In this document: positions 34,550 through 44,003 of the stretch, one piece after another
Layout: the number at the start of each line of letters is the position of its first letter
Position numbering within the stretch: position 1 is the first letter of the stretch
NCBI GenBank assembly: GCA_009746045.1
Contig: RPFO01000165.1
Location: 248,001-312,000 of the forward strand
DNA length: 64,000 nucleotides
Reading direction: 5' to 3'
Source: Mesostigma viride
Lineage: Eukaryota; Streptophyta; Mesostigmatophyceae; Mesostigmatales; Mesostigmataceae
Notes under the pieces: generated by a model
What the model saw: the letters and a program-made list of their open reading frames with translations, nothing else
What the model was told of the DNA's origin: nothing
Database searches by the model: none
Made by a program: the position numbers and the translations under genes

Positions 34550-35605
34550 AGTTAGCAACAAAGCCCAGAGCGTGAGCTCCTGGTCTTTCACGCACAACGG
34601 GATGAGCCAAAGTTGCAGGCAGCAACCTTTTAACCCGTGCACCAAGCCACGACCACGGTGGTCACTTCCACGTCCAATGTGGGCGCCCACGGTTCGTGCT
34701 TGCCAAGATAGCTGGTCATCCCCCATGACCAAGCTATATCCTTTGTGTTGTTCCTCGTTCCCATCGGCGTGACGAGGCACGTGCAGGCGTGCAAGCAAAT
34801 CCTCAACGTCCACTGGCATCAGTGCAGAGCCAGGACGAACTGGATTTGCCTAGACTCTGCAACCTAGGAAGTACAGGACCTGTCACAAGCCTGCAAGGTC
34901 TAGTATCCTTGCAGTCCTGTGCCAGCTCCAGTACCCCACCAGTCACAGGCTGCTGCTCAAAGCCCAGAGCGTGAGCTCCTGGTCTTTCACGCACAGCGGG
35001 ATGAGCCAAAGTTGCAGGCAGCAACCTTTTGACCCGTGCACCAAGCCACGACCACGGTGGTCACTTCCACGTCCAATGTGGGCGCCCACGGTTCGTGCTT
35101 GCCAAGATAGCTGGTCATCCCCCATGACCAAGCTATATCCTTTGTGTTGTTCCTCGTTCCCATCGGCGTGACGAGGCACGTGCAGGCGTGCAAGCAAATC
35201 CTCAACGTCCACTGGCATCAGTGCAGAGCCAGGACGAACTGGATTTGCCTAGACTCTGCAACCTAGGAAGTACAGGACCTGTCACAAGCCTGCAAGGTCT
35301 AGTATCCTTGCAGTCCTGTGCCAGCTCCAGTACCCCACCAGTCACAGGCTGCTGCTCCTCCTGGTCTACGTGGACCACAGTCACGTGATAGTCAGGCTAA
35401 GCCTGTGCAGGCACGGCCTGCCACGTGTCCTGTCCACTATACCAGAGGACTGCACCGTGCAAAGGCGTAGTCGGCCACGGACGGCTAGGACTTCGGGACC
35501 TCATATCTTTCTCGTCCCTTGTCTGTTTCAGGCGGTCAGCACGGCGTTGGAAAGGTCTTTCCAGACTGCATCCACTTAGCATATTGGTTGCCCAAAATGC
35601 TAACT
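34550..35605 (-). repeat. 3' LTR of A2 with internal 399-bp tandem duplication
   Basis: 34562-34960 and 34961-35359 are near-identical direct repeats. Without one of them the LTR is about 657 bp, matching the 647-bp 5' LTR at 63075-63721. The duplication is confined to this LTR. Confidence 0.93.
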
Positions 35606-36091
35606 CCAACCCTTTCTTCTTTTGGAGCTGGACCAGCTTGAAACAAGCCTAACCTTGCTTGTGCCCACTCAGCCACAGACCACTTGGTTCCTTGAGGTTG
35701 ATCAGACCTGTTAGGGCCCAGGGTCCTGCCTCCTTTTGGGTAACAACATATCTGCCCTTGGACCAGGCCAGGTGTACTGACCAGTGAATCAGAGGTCACC
35801 CCGGGTTATCCCCTGACCCCTTGGTCAGCTCCCAACCTTTCCTTGGGAACTTGGTGCTAGATTAAAGTCAAGGCACATTACCTAGTCCAATGGCTGGGAT
35901 TAAAGGATGCCAAGAACGTATTATTGTGAGTTCCTGATCTTTCACAGTTATCACAGGCGCCCGTTCTTATGGCGCCCGCCTTGGCCAAGCTTTCCCTTTT
36001 ATGCTCAAAGAGACTTAGGTAGCACCCATGCAAATGCTGCCTTATTGGGGAGCCCATGTCATCACTGGGTGTTAAGCCCAGGATTCACTCA
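35606..36091 (-). other. Distal 3' UTR of A2
   Basis: The minus strand reads a polypurine tract (CCAAAAGAAGAAAGGGTTGG) against the LTR, and GGCGCCCG motifs at 35955-35980 as in A1. Noncoding. Confidence 0.6.
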
Positions 36092-36259
36092 TGTCGCGTC
36101 TGCGTACCACAATCTCCGGCGCCACCATGGCGGCTGGCCATGCTCAGCTTTGGTAAAACCCAAATGAGCTGAGCTGACGTGCCTGCCTTAACTGCATGCC
36201 CGGTGGGTTGGGCGAGGAGCTGTCCCATGATTCCCCCCCTCGCTGGCTCTCATGGCTCC

Positions 36260-37112
36260 TCACATGGCCAGCGACCGTGCCAACACCACAGCAGCTAAGG
36301 AAATGGTGACGCTACTGGTTGCGAAACGGGCAGCGACACAAACTGGGCAAAACCACTGGCCCGCTGGCACGGTGGTGAGCGCTGGCTGCAAGCAGTGCAT
36401 GTGCCACCCACAATTACAGTGATCACACAGCAACATGGTATCCCCCTGGTCTACGCGATGGCAAACCTGACACTGTGCGTCCTTGACCCGCCTGGCCGTG
36501 TGCGGGGCGAGGTCAGGCAATAAGTTGGGCAACGAACACGGACTGAGGTTGCTTACGTTATCGGTGGTGCGACTGCCGTCGACGCCCTCCAAAATGGCGA
36601 CCCCAGATGGCTTGATGGCGACGATCCGCAAGATGGTCGGCCCCGCAGTCACGTCAAGAGTGTCGGTCAGCTGCGTGCGGAGAAATACGAACTGCCCCGG
36701 ACGAAAATGCAGCTGACGGGCCATGTAAGCGCCCCCCCGGCGCTGAGCGTAGCGCAGGGTATCTCGGTGCTGGGCGATGAACAAGTTGTTCATGGCGATG
36801 GGCATAACCTTGCGGAAAGTAGCCGCCCGTGCGGTCACCTCAGCCAGAAACTGACTGGCGTTGTCAAACGCCATAGGGGTGGGGTGTGCACTCTGCGCCT
36901 CCGTGGGGAGCAAGGGTGCGCGCCCAAACAACAGGAAATACGGGGAGAAACAGGCGAGCGACTCCTGGGGTGACATTCGGTAACCCATGGCTATCCACGC
37001 CAGTTCACGATCCCACATAGTGAATGATGCTGACTGCAGGCTCCACTTGCGCAAAGCCTGCTTGACAGTCTGCACCAATCTCTCAGCCAAACCATTGGCC
37101 TGAGGATGCTCC
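36260..37112 (-). pseudogene. Gypsy integrase C-terminal region fused to a PHD finger
   Basis: The frame (37090-36260) opens inside the integrase core at AERLVQTVKQAL, whose glutamate is the third catalytic residue. It passes through the core end (GYRMSPQESL...FGRAP), a basic/aromatic GPF-like segment (FRPGQFVFLRTQL), and ends with a C4HC3 zinc finger around residues 205-252: CQVC, then CDHC, then HMHC, then CPVC, with the tryptophan of GQWFCPVC in the usual place. PHD fingers bind histone H3 tails; chromoviruses normally carry a chromodomain here. The role, targeting integration to marked chromatin, is inference. It is joined to the preceding integrase frame by a shift near 37110. Confidence 0.85.
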
Positions 37113-37600
37113 GAGAAGTGCGACGGTGATCAATGAGACATGCATCCAACAATTCCTGAAATTCCCCCGAAACTCCCCGCCCTGGTCGGTGACCACCTCC
37201 GCGGGGGCGCCAAACCTGGCGATGATGTCGGCGAAGTGCTTGGCGGTGGTGGCGGCCTGCTTGTCAGCAATGGGGATGAGCTCGACCCACTTGCTAAAAC
37301 TTTCGACACACACCATGACATACTTGTGGCCATCTGCACTTTCATCAAAGGGCCCACACAGGTCTACGTGCCAGCGGTAGAAGAGCCCTCTGATGGGTAG
37401 GCTCATCAATTCTTTCGCATCGTGGTCCACATTGAACCGGGCCTTCACCCGGGCACACTGCGCGCAGCGCGCGACGACCTGCGCGACTGTGGCACGCATG
37501 CCGTTCCACCAATAAGAGGCGCGCACTAGCGCCAAAGTGCGGTTACCACCCAGGTGGCCATACCGCTCATGGCTTGCTGGACGATGGCGACCCGCTTGTG
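37113..37600 (-). pseudogene. Gypsy integrase, zinc and catalytic part
   Basis: The frame 37661-37083 carries the HERYGHLGG zinc histidines with CAQC, the first catalytic aspartate in WHVDLCGPF and the second in VVTDQGGEF, all standard for Ty3/gypsy integrases. It follows the RT frame through a one-base shift near 37575 and runs into the C-terminal frame through another near 37110. Role: insertion of the cDNA into chromosomes. Confidence 0.88.
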
Positions 37601-39436
37601 AGGCGGCGGCACCACCACTTTGCGCTTGCCGATCATTTTGTGGAGGACCCCGGCATCCCACGAGTAGGTGACCGCCCTATGTTGCACCCTATTCAACTCA
37701 GCGTCACGCTGGGCTGAGGACCAATCAACAGGGGTTGGGGTGAGAGCTATCCCTTGGACCTGCTCCAACACACGCCCATCGAGCCACACATCACCCATGT
37801 TGCATTCCACTGTGAGATGGCCAACCAACACCACCTGGAGTGCTAGGTATCGTGCCAAGGTATTGTCAATGTCAAAGGACGGAGAATTACCTTCCTCCAA
37901 CGCGAGGAGGCCAGCGGCAGGGGTGAAGGGAGAAGGGTGAACTGCATTGCAGCTTGCCGCAAAGTCTGCGACTGTATACTCGACTGCGCGCCAGTCTGCC
38001 TCGGCGTCGGCGTCAGCGAAGCCTGCAGCATTAACAAAAACCACAGACCCAGGCGAGCTCTCGGCCCCTAGGGCCCGCGCACCAGTGTTGTCAACAGTGG
38101 TTGGTAGAGCATACCTGGACAGGACGTCCGCGTTGGAGTGATCCACACCTGGCCGATGGACGATTGTCAGGTGGTACTCCTGAATGATCATTGCCCACCG
38201 GGCCAGCTTACCCGTGAGTTTGTCGCTGGTCATCAACCACAATAAGGGCTGGTGATCAGTGACAAGTGTGAACACCCGCCCAAAGAGATATGGCCTGAAG
38301 TGCTTGATGGCCCACACAACGGCTAACGCTTCCCCCTCGTAGGAAGAGTACCGACTCTCGGCAGAGTTGTTACTCCGACTAGCGTACGCGATAACATGCT
38401 CGCGCCCCGCATCGTCCTTTTGTGCTAGCACAGCCCCTAGGCCTACCTTGGACCAATCGGTGTAAAGAATGAAGGGCAGAGCATAGTCGGGGGCGCGTAG
38501 GATAGGAGCGGCAGTCAGTTCCTGTTTGATGGTATCGATGGCTCGCTGCTGAGCCGGACCCCACGCCCAGACATTGCCCTTCTTCAACAACTCAGTCAGG
38601 GGTTTGACTTTGGTGCTGAAATTCTGAATATATCCTCGATAATAGCCAGCTAGCCCGAGATACGCGCGCACCCCCGAGATGTCGATGGGCACTGCGGCGT
38701 TGCTGATGGCTTCCACTTTGGCTGCCTCAGGGGTCCGGCCACCTGGTACAATCTGATGGCCAAGAAACCCTATGGTCTGTTGGGCGAACTTGCACTTTTC
38801 AGGGTGCAGCCGCAGGTTGGCCTTATCTAGGGCGATCCGAACCTGATCGAGGTGAGCTAAGTGCTGGTCAAACGTCTCGCTAAAGACAATGACATCGTCT
38901 ATGTAGCAGGCTGCAAATGGCAACCCTGCCAGCACCTGGTCCATGGCACGTTGGAACACCGCACTAGCGTTGCGATGTCCGAATGGCATGCGAACCCACT
39001 CGTACAGACGGGTCCCACCCCAAAAGGCCAGCTTGCGCTGATCTGCCTCTACGACCTTGATCTGATGGAAGCCGCTACGCAAATCTAGCGACGACACATA
39101 CTTGACCTGGGGAGATATTTTATCCAAAACATCATCGACCCGAGGCATGGGGTACCTATCAACAGGAGTGTGCGCGTTCAGCTGACGCAGGTCAGTGGCC
39201 ATGCGCATACCTGTCCACTCGCCTGTGATGGTATCCTTCTTGGGTGCAACCACCGTGGCAGCTGCATAACTGGAGGATGAAGCGCGGATGATCCCAGCTG
39301 CCTCTAGCTCTCGACAGTTAGCATCTACGAATTCCAGCTCAGCCAAGCTCAGCCTATGCTGCCGCCTGAATAAGGGCTGATCCGTATCTAGTGGGACCCC
39401 CATGCAGCCCCCGTTGTAGCACCCTAGTTCTTCACT
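37576..39436 (-). pseudogene. Gypsy reverse transcriptase and RNase H
   Basis: The frame 39403-37526 (open further upstream to about 39436 without an ATG) holds a full gypsy RT: VVAPKKD, RMATDLRQLN, SLDLRSGFHQI, MPFGHRNA and the active site YIDDVIVF. RNase H follows (LYTDWSKVGLGAVL, YEGEALAVVWAI, TDHQPLLWL, NADVLSRYAL), then a tether toward the integrase. These are canonical motifs, in contrast with the HGDD of the copia-like elements nearby. The reading frame itself is uninterrupted over 600 residues. Confidence 0.92.
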
Positions 39437-41185
39437 GCTGAAAGCAAAACTGAGCGTGCAGAATGCAACCAGTGCTCCATAGCCTTGCGTTGCGCGGCGG
39501 TGAGGTGCTCACCTATGGCCCATATGTGAGAGGCAGCAGGATCTGCGACTGCGGCACTCCTACTGTCGAGACAAGGCCCCCGGACAGCGGCATCGTGGAA
39601 AAGGGAAAATGCGGCTACACCGGGTGTGACGCTCACCTGCTGAATGGCACGGACTGCGCGACCGACCGATTGCTGCAGGGTGGGCGCTCCAGCGAACACC
39701 GTGCTGGACAACAAGGACGTCATGAGGATAACGCTCCATAGTTGAAGCAGCCGCGATCTCCATGGCGACCCAGTGCCGCCGGACGCTGTTGGCCGGACAC
39801 CAGCCGCGTGGGCACTGACAGGCGGTGGCGGTGTGGGGATATCTCCCCCACCCTGGCGCACTTGCATTGCGGCCCGCAGAACATACCCAACCTGGAAGGC
39901 TGACATGGCTTGCCCAACGAGAGACCACCTAGTGGCCTCTAAAACCCCCTCAGCGGCGGACGCCCCCACATGGAACCCCATGCTCACCTCCGAAACTCAG
40001 CGGGCGGCTGCACCAACAAACCCGTACCGGTGTCCCATACCAAACCCTTGCCCCGGTCCCTGTAGGCCGATGACCCCTGGTAACTAACCAAGGTGGGAAG
40101 AGCGCACATAGGCTTACCTACGTGATTGACGGGTGCGTAAGGGTGCCGATCGGCGACATCTACACGCTGCGTGACCAAATGTGGTGGCAGCGCCACCTCC
40201 GCGGGCATGCCGTCGTGCTGTCGTGTGATCGCATCTACCACTGCCTGGATGGTGGTGGTGAGTGCAAGGTTGGTCCAGAATGCGCGGTACCTGTGGGTGA
40301 GCCCGCCCAATCCTGCATTGTCGCACGTGACTGGGCCCCTAAGATATCCACGATCTGGGCCCAGTCCTTCCTCACTACCTCGTGAGGGCTGTCGTCGGCC
40401 ACCACGTTCTCAAAAAGATACGCTAGTGGCTGGTCCTGCAGCTGCTGCAAGAGTCCAACGACTCGAAGCAGATCCCAAAACAACCCGCTCCTAGGATCCG
40501 CAAGCCCGCGTCCTACGCCGGCCTGACTCAACCCTTGACATTCCCAGCCCGCGAGGACGAGGTCTATCCTCTTGTGCCGCCTCAAAAGGCCTCGCACATG
40601 AACCTCCCCAATAGCACGGATATCCTGAGGGCACTCCCCAAACGGATCTGTCCACGCAGACGGAGGGAACTGAGATGGATACAGGGCAGACAGCTGGGCA
40701 CAGTGATGCCTATACACTGCCCGAGCGGTAGGAGACGGCTCTACGGCGATCAACGTGTGGCACGTACCGCCTGCAGCGAGAAAGCCAGCCAGCCCCCCTC
40801 CCATCCCAGCAAACAATTCTAGCAATACAACCCCTTCGGACAAGACCCGCGACTCTGCCACAACATCGGCACAGAAGTTACCTTCGGTTGTCGCGACAGC
40901 CACTTGGGACTGCGATTGCCGCGGGAGATCAGAGAGAGTTGTTGCTGCCGCACCGCGTTGGTGACGTGCTGACGCAAAAGGGCCTGCCGCGCTTGCGGCT
41001 GCTGTCGCAGTTGGATGGAGACTAGGGACGACGAACAACTGCTGAAGCTGAAAGCGAATGATGATTGTATTACAATAATACAATGAGAGAGCAATGGAAG
41101 CTGAGGGCTCAGAATGGAACGTCTGGGCAAACTCGGGTGCTGTGGCACTCCCCAGTGCTACGCCTATATGCCTATGGCGGTGCTA
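39424..41185 (-). pseudogene. DNA (cytosine-5) methyltransferase domain of the gypsy element (two frameshifts)
   Basis: Three successive frames give one DNMT3-like domain. Frame 1 (about 41185-40235): motif I LELFAGMGGGLAGF, the catalytic cysteine in AGWECQGLS, LFWDLLRVV and motif VI FENVVADD. Frame 2 (40310-39984): motif VIII HRYRAFWTN and the target-recognition segment KPMCALPT. Frame 3 (39987-39424): MGFHVGAS and motif X SLVGQAMSAFQVGYVL, then a Pro-rich linker toward RT. The shifts lie at a GGGG run near 40340 and near 39998. DNMT3-type enzymes methylate cytosine de novo. No N-terminal ATG is seen before motif I, so this may be an internal part of a larger polyprotein. Spacing fits fusion to the Pol downstream. 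Confidence 0.85.
41064..41084. repeat. Perfect 9-bp inverted repeat at the start of the methyltransferase frame
   Basis: ATTGTATTA, three bases, TAATACAAT. It could form a small hairpin in RNA or be a protein site; significance unknown. Confidence 0.5.
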
Positions 41186-43860
41186 CCTGCAGCACACGAC
41201 CAGTGGACAACTGTACACTGCAATGCCATGCGACCACGTCACTAGCATCGACTACACTCGGCCCGTCCAGAACCGGATAACCCGGGTCTGGCGGGTCGAG
41301 CTAGAGTCTAGGCACAGTCTGGCACTAACCGCACATCGGTCCACATGACACCTCAGTACCGTACACCCTGCCGTACTGTACTGAGGTGTCCCGCTCAGCC
41401 GCGGTAGGCAATACGCGGCGCGCAGGCCGGAAATCCGTGTGTCAGCCTAAGCATCTCATCTAACTCCCATTATGTTTTCCTTTCAGTGTCTAATCACCAA
41501 GAAAATGTCCTCAAATGAGGACATTTTTAAGCATGGAGACCATTTGTAATAACTCACACATGTCAACAAATCCATGGGTACGGTATGGAACCATGTTCAT
41601 TTATGATATGTTCAAGAGTTGCAATGCTTAACATCCATGAAATATGATCATTGTATAATTGTTTACAATTTATGAATGCAGGGGGGTCGCTACGCGAGTG
41701 ACCAAATAGCACTCAAGTCAACAATATGCCAAGAAAGAAGGCATGGCCAGGTCATGGCTGGTCCTGAAAATGCACCCAGGGTGCCCACAGCATGTCTATG
41801 TTACACCCTCGCAGTCCTAGACCCTGCAGCCTGCCAGGGGGGGGCACAAAATGTAAATGGCAGCCAGGGACCATGGTGCAGGCCAAACAGCAGGTGTAAA
41901 GCTAGCTCAGTCCAAAGAGTGAAATATGAAGCAAATACTTGCCATGGTTAGGTCCATGATCGTTAGTAGAGGCTCGGCTGCCACCACGGTGCTAAACCAT
42001 GATACTGAACCCTTACGTTATATATGAAACATATACTGCAAAGAGGCACAAGTTGTAACACAAGCACAATGTAAACATGACAAGCTCAAGTTTCCAAGCC
42101 AGTCTTGATCACTTGGACATGAGTTGAAGCATTAGAAACATATGGGCAACATACCAGCAAGCCTTGAAAAACTTCTCAGCAACAAGGCAGTATATGTGTT
42201 GAATCAAACTACCACATCGCAATTAAGCACAGCGACTTATACTTGCTGCTGTTTTGATAACGCAAGGCCGTTTACCTTTTCAGTGACGCAACGGGAAAAG
42301 AAAGTACTGCCCAGCAAACTTCCGTTATTCCCCGGACATAAACGTAATCAAAACCACGAAGTTGGGCATTGAAAGCAACCGGAATTATCACGTCTGCGGG
42401 AGTTACAGGTTACAATCCGCTTAACACGCTTACTTAGAACGATGCGGTTGAGAATGACAGGCGGAACCTTGTTCTTGACGTGCGCCCAGGCCGCCAGCTG
42501 CGCGGGCCAGCTCAAGAAATATATATTAAAGGACGGTGACGCGTGGGAAGCACCCAGCCTTGCGGCAAAAGAAAAATATGGCTCGCGCTCGCCCTGGTTT
42601 TCGCCAGGCGCGACTGCGACATCACAACGAAAAAATAGAGACTCTTTGACGCATGCAACTGCCCAGGTCCCTCTTCTCCCCATGTCGCCCATAAGCCCAG
42701 AAGCGTACCATAACCCATACTCGCGATATCCGCAGCGCCTGGGCGGAAAAAGATATTGTAAAACCGATCTGCGAACTGACCTATCATGCGATCTACATAG
42801 CTCTCAGATTTTCTTCAACAATGCCAAAATCCGTTCATGAACAAAATTTTCGACATATACAAAGCACCTGCACGTGAAGAATAGCATCTTCGAAATCACT
42901 AGATGACGATCTAAAATGCTGTCTTCGTCCGGGGCAAAATAATGCCCTATAACATTCAGGCAAGCCTCGGAACTGGCACGACCCCATAGCCGCCACTCGA
43001 CAAAACACTCGATTGCATTGCGATGTTCTTGCTGTTGTAGGTACTTTTCGTCGCCTCATATTTTCCAGGTACGGTCGACCCCTGTCGACCCCAGGGGCTT
43101 GGCGCGCTCAGTACCTATCCCAGTTTCGCGCCAAAACCCACCAAGTGACCCTAGGACCAAATTTGGCGCCAAAACCACGCCCCTGACCCCCCCCGTCTCA
43201 AACGAGGACTATGTCCTCAAATGAGGACATTTGGTTTTTGGACATCAGGTTGAAGGCTAGCGACTTCAAGCCTGACCCTGCCCAGCTAGGAGACTGACTC
43301 CAAGCTGACTGAGGTGCTGAGCAACTGACACCCATACTGCCACATCTGGACTGAAAAAGATGGGCCCCAGAACTCGTGCAATACTTGTGATGGCATCACG
43401 TTTAGCTCAACATGCCCGGGGAGTTCCTCCTCCTCGCGAGCTCACAAGGGAGATAGCTATGCCTGTCTGCCTATCCAGGGAGTGCATCACCAGCCAAGAG
43501 AGCCATTGTAAAAAATGCCAAGGTAACCGTTTAAGAGGTTCCATGTTGTTCCATCATCATCGCCCACTCAGAGAAAAAATACCCAGCCAGGCTGGGTCAA
43601 CTGAGCTCAGGTTACCTGCAACCTGAGGAGGGACAGTGAACAGGTTTATTGCACCCTGCACTGTCCATGTTGTGCCTGGACAACATGTGAGGACCAGCCA
43701 CCCCTGCCCTGCACAGAGGGGGCGGAAGTCCTAGTGACAGGTGACAGGACTATGACATCCTGGACCTGTCCACATGGCACCTGCACCACGTGTGAGATAC
43801 ATCCCATGCCCACCTATGAAGGTGTGCATAACGAAATTCCATGGTGTTGAAAAAATCAAA
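41186..43860. other. Unassigned noncoding DNA between the gypsy element and C1
   Basis: No coding family is recognised. It contains a 13-bp perfect inverted repeat (GACACCTCAGTAC at 41347-41359 and its complement at 41378-41390) and two identical copies of the 20-bp near-palindrome ATGTCCTCAAATGAGGACAT at 41505-41524 and 43211-43230. These may be ends of a degenerate element, but I could not define one. Confidence 0.35.
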
Positions 43861-43866
43861 ACAGAT

Positions 43867-43872
43867 TTTATT
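43867..43872 (-). terminator. Polyadenylation signal AATAAA downstream of C1
   Basis: The minus strand reads CCCAATAAAATC about 130 bp after the C1 stop codon. Just upstream is a purine-rich AGCAAGGGGGGTTGG, similar to the tracts next to the A-family 3' LTRs, so a 3' LTR may begin near 43910; no matching 5' copy was found. Confidence 0.5.
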
Positions 43873-44003
43873 GGGCATAGGGCACGCAGATGTATGAAAA
43901 AACAGACTTCAACCAACCCCCCTTGCTGGAAGCCACAACCTACCCCTTGGACCTGCCCAAGGGGTACTGGGTGACCTAGGCGGCCCTGGTGAACAGGACC
44001 CTG

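Larger units (their letters stand above)
36092..41185 (-). mobile_element. Ty3/gypsy-like element with DNA methyltransferase and PHD finger
   Basis: In transcription order: methyltransferase (about 41185-39860), linker, RT-RNase H (39430-37850), integrase with zinc motif and DDE core (37660-37040), integrase C-terminal region and PHD finger (to 36260). A G-rich tract (GCGAGGGGGGAA on the minus strand, near 36240) is followed by a possible short 3' LTR 36092-36227 with TG...CA ends (TGTC...), but I find no second copy, so the 5' LTR is missing or unrecognised. No Gag is visible. At least four frameshifts interrupt the coding region. Confidence 0.8.
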
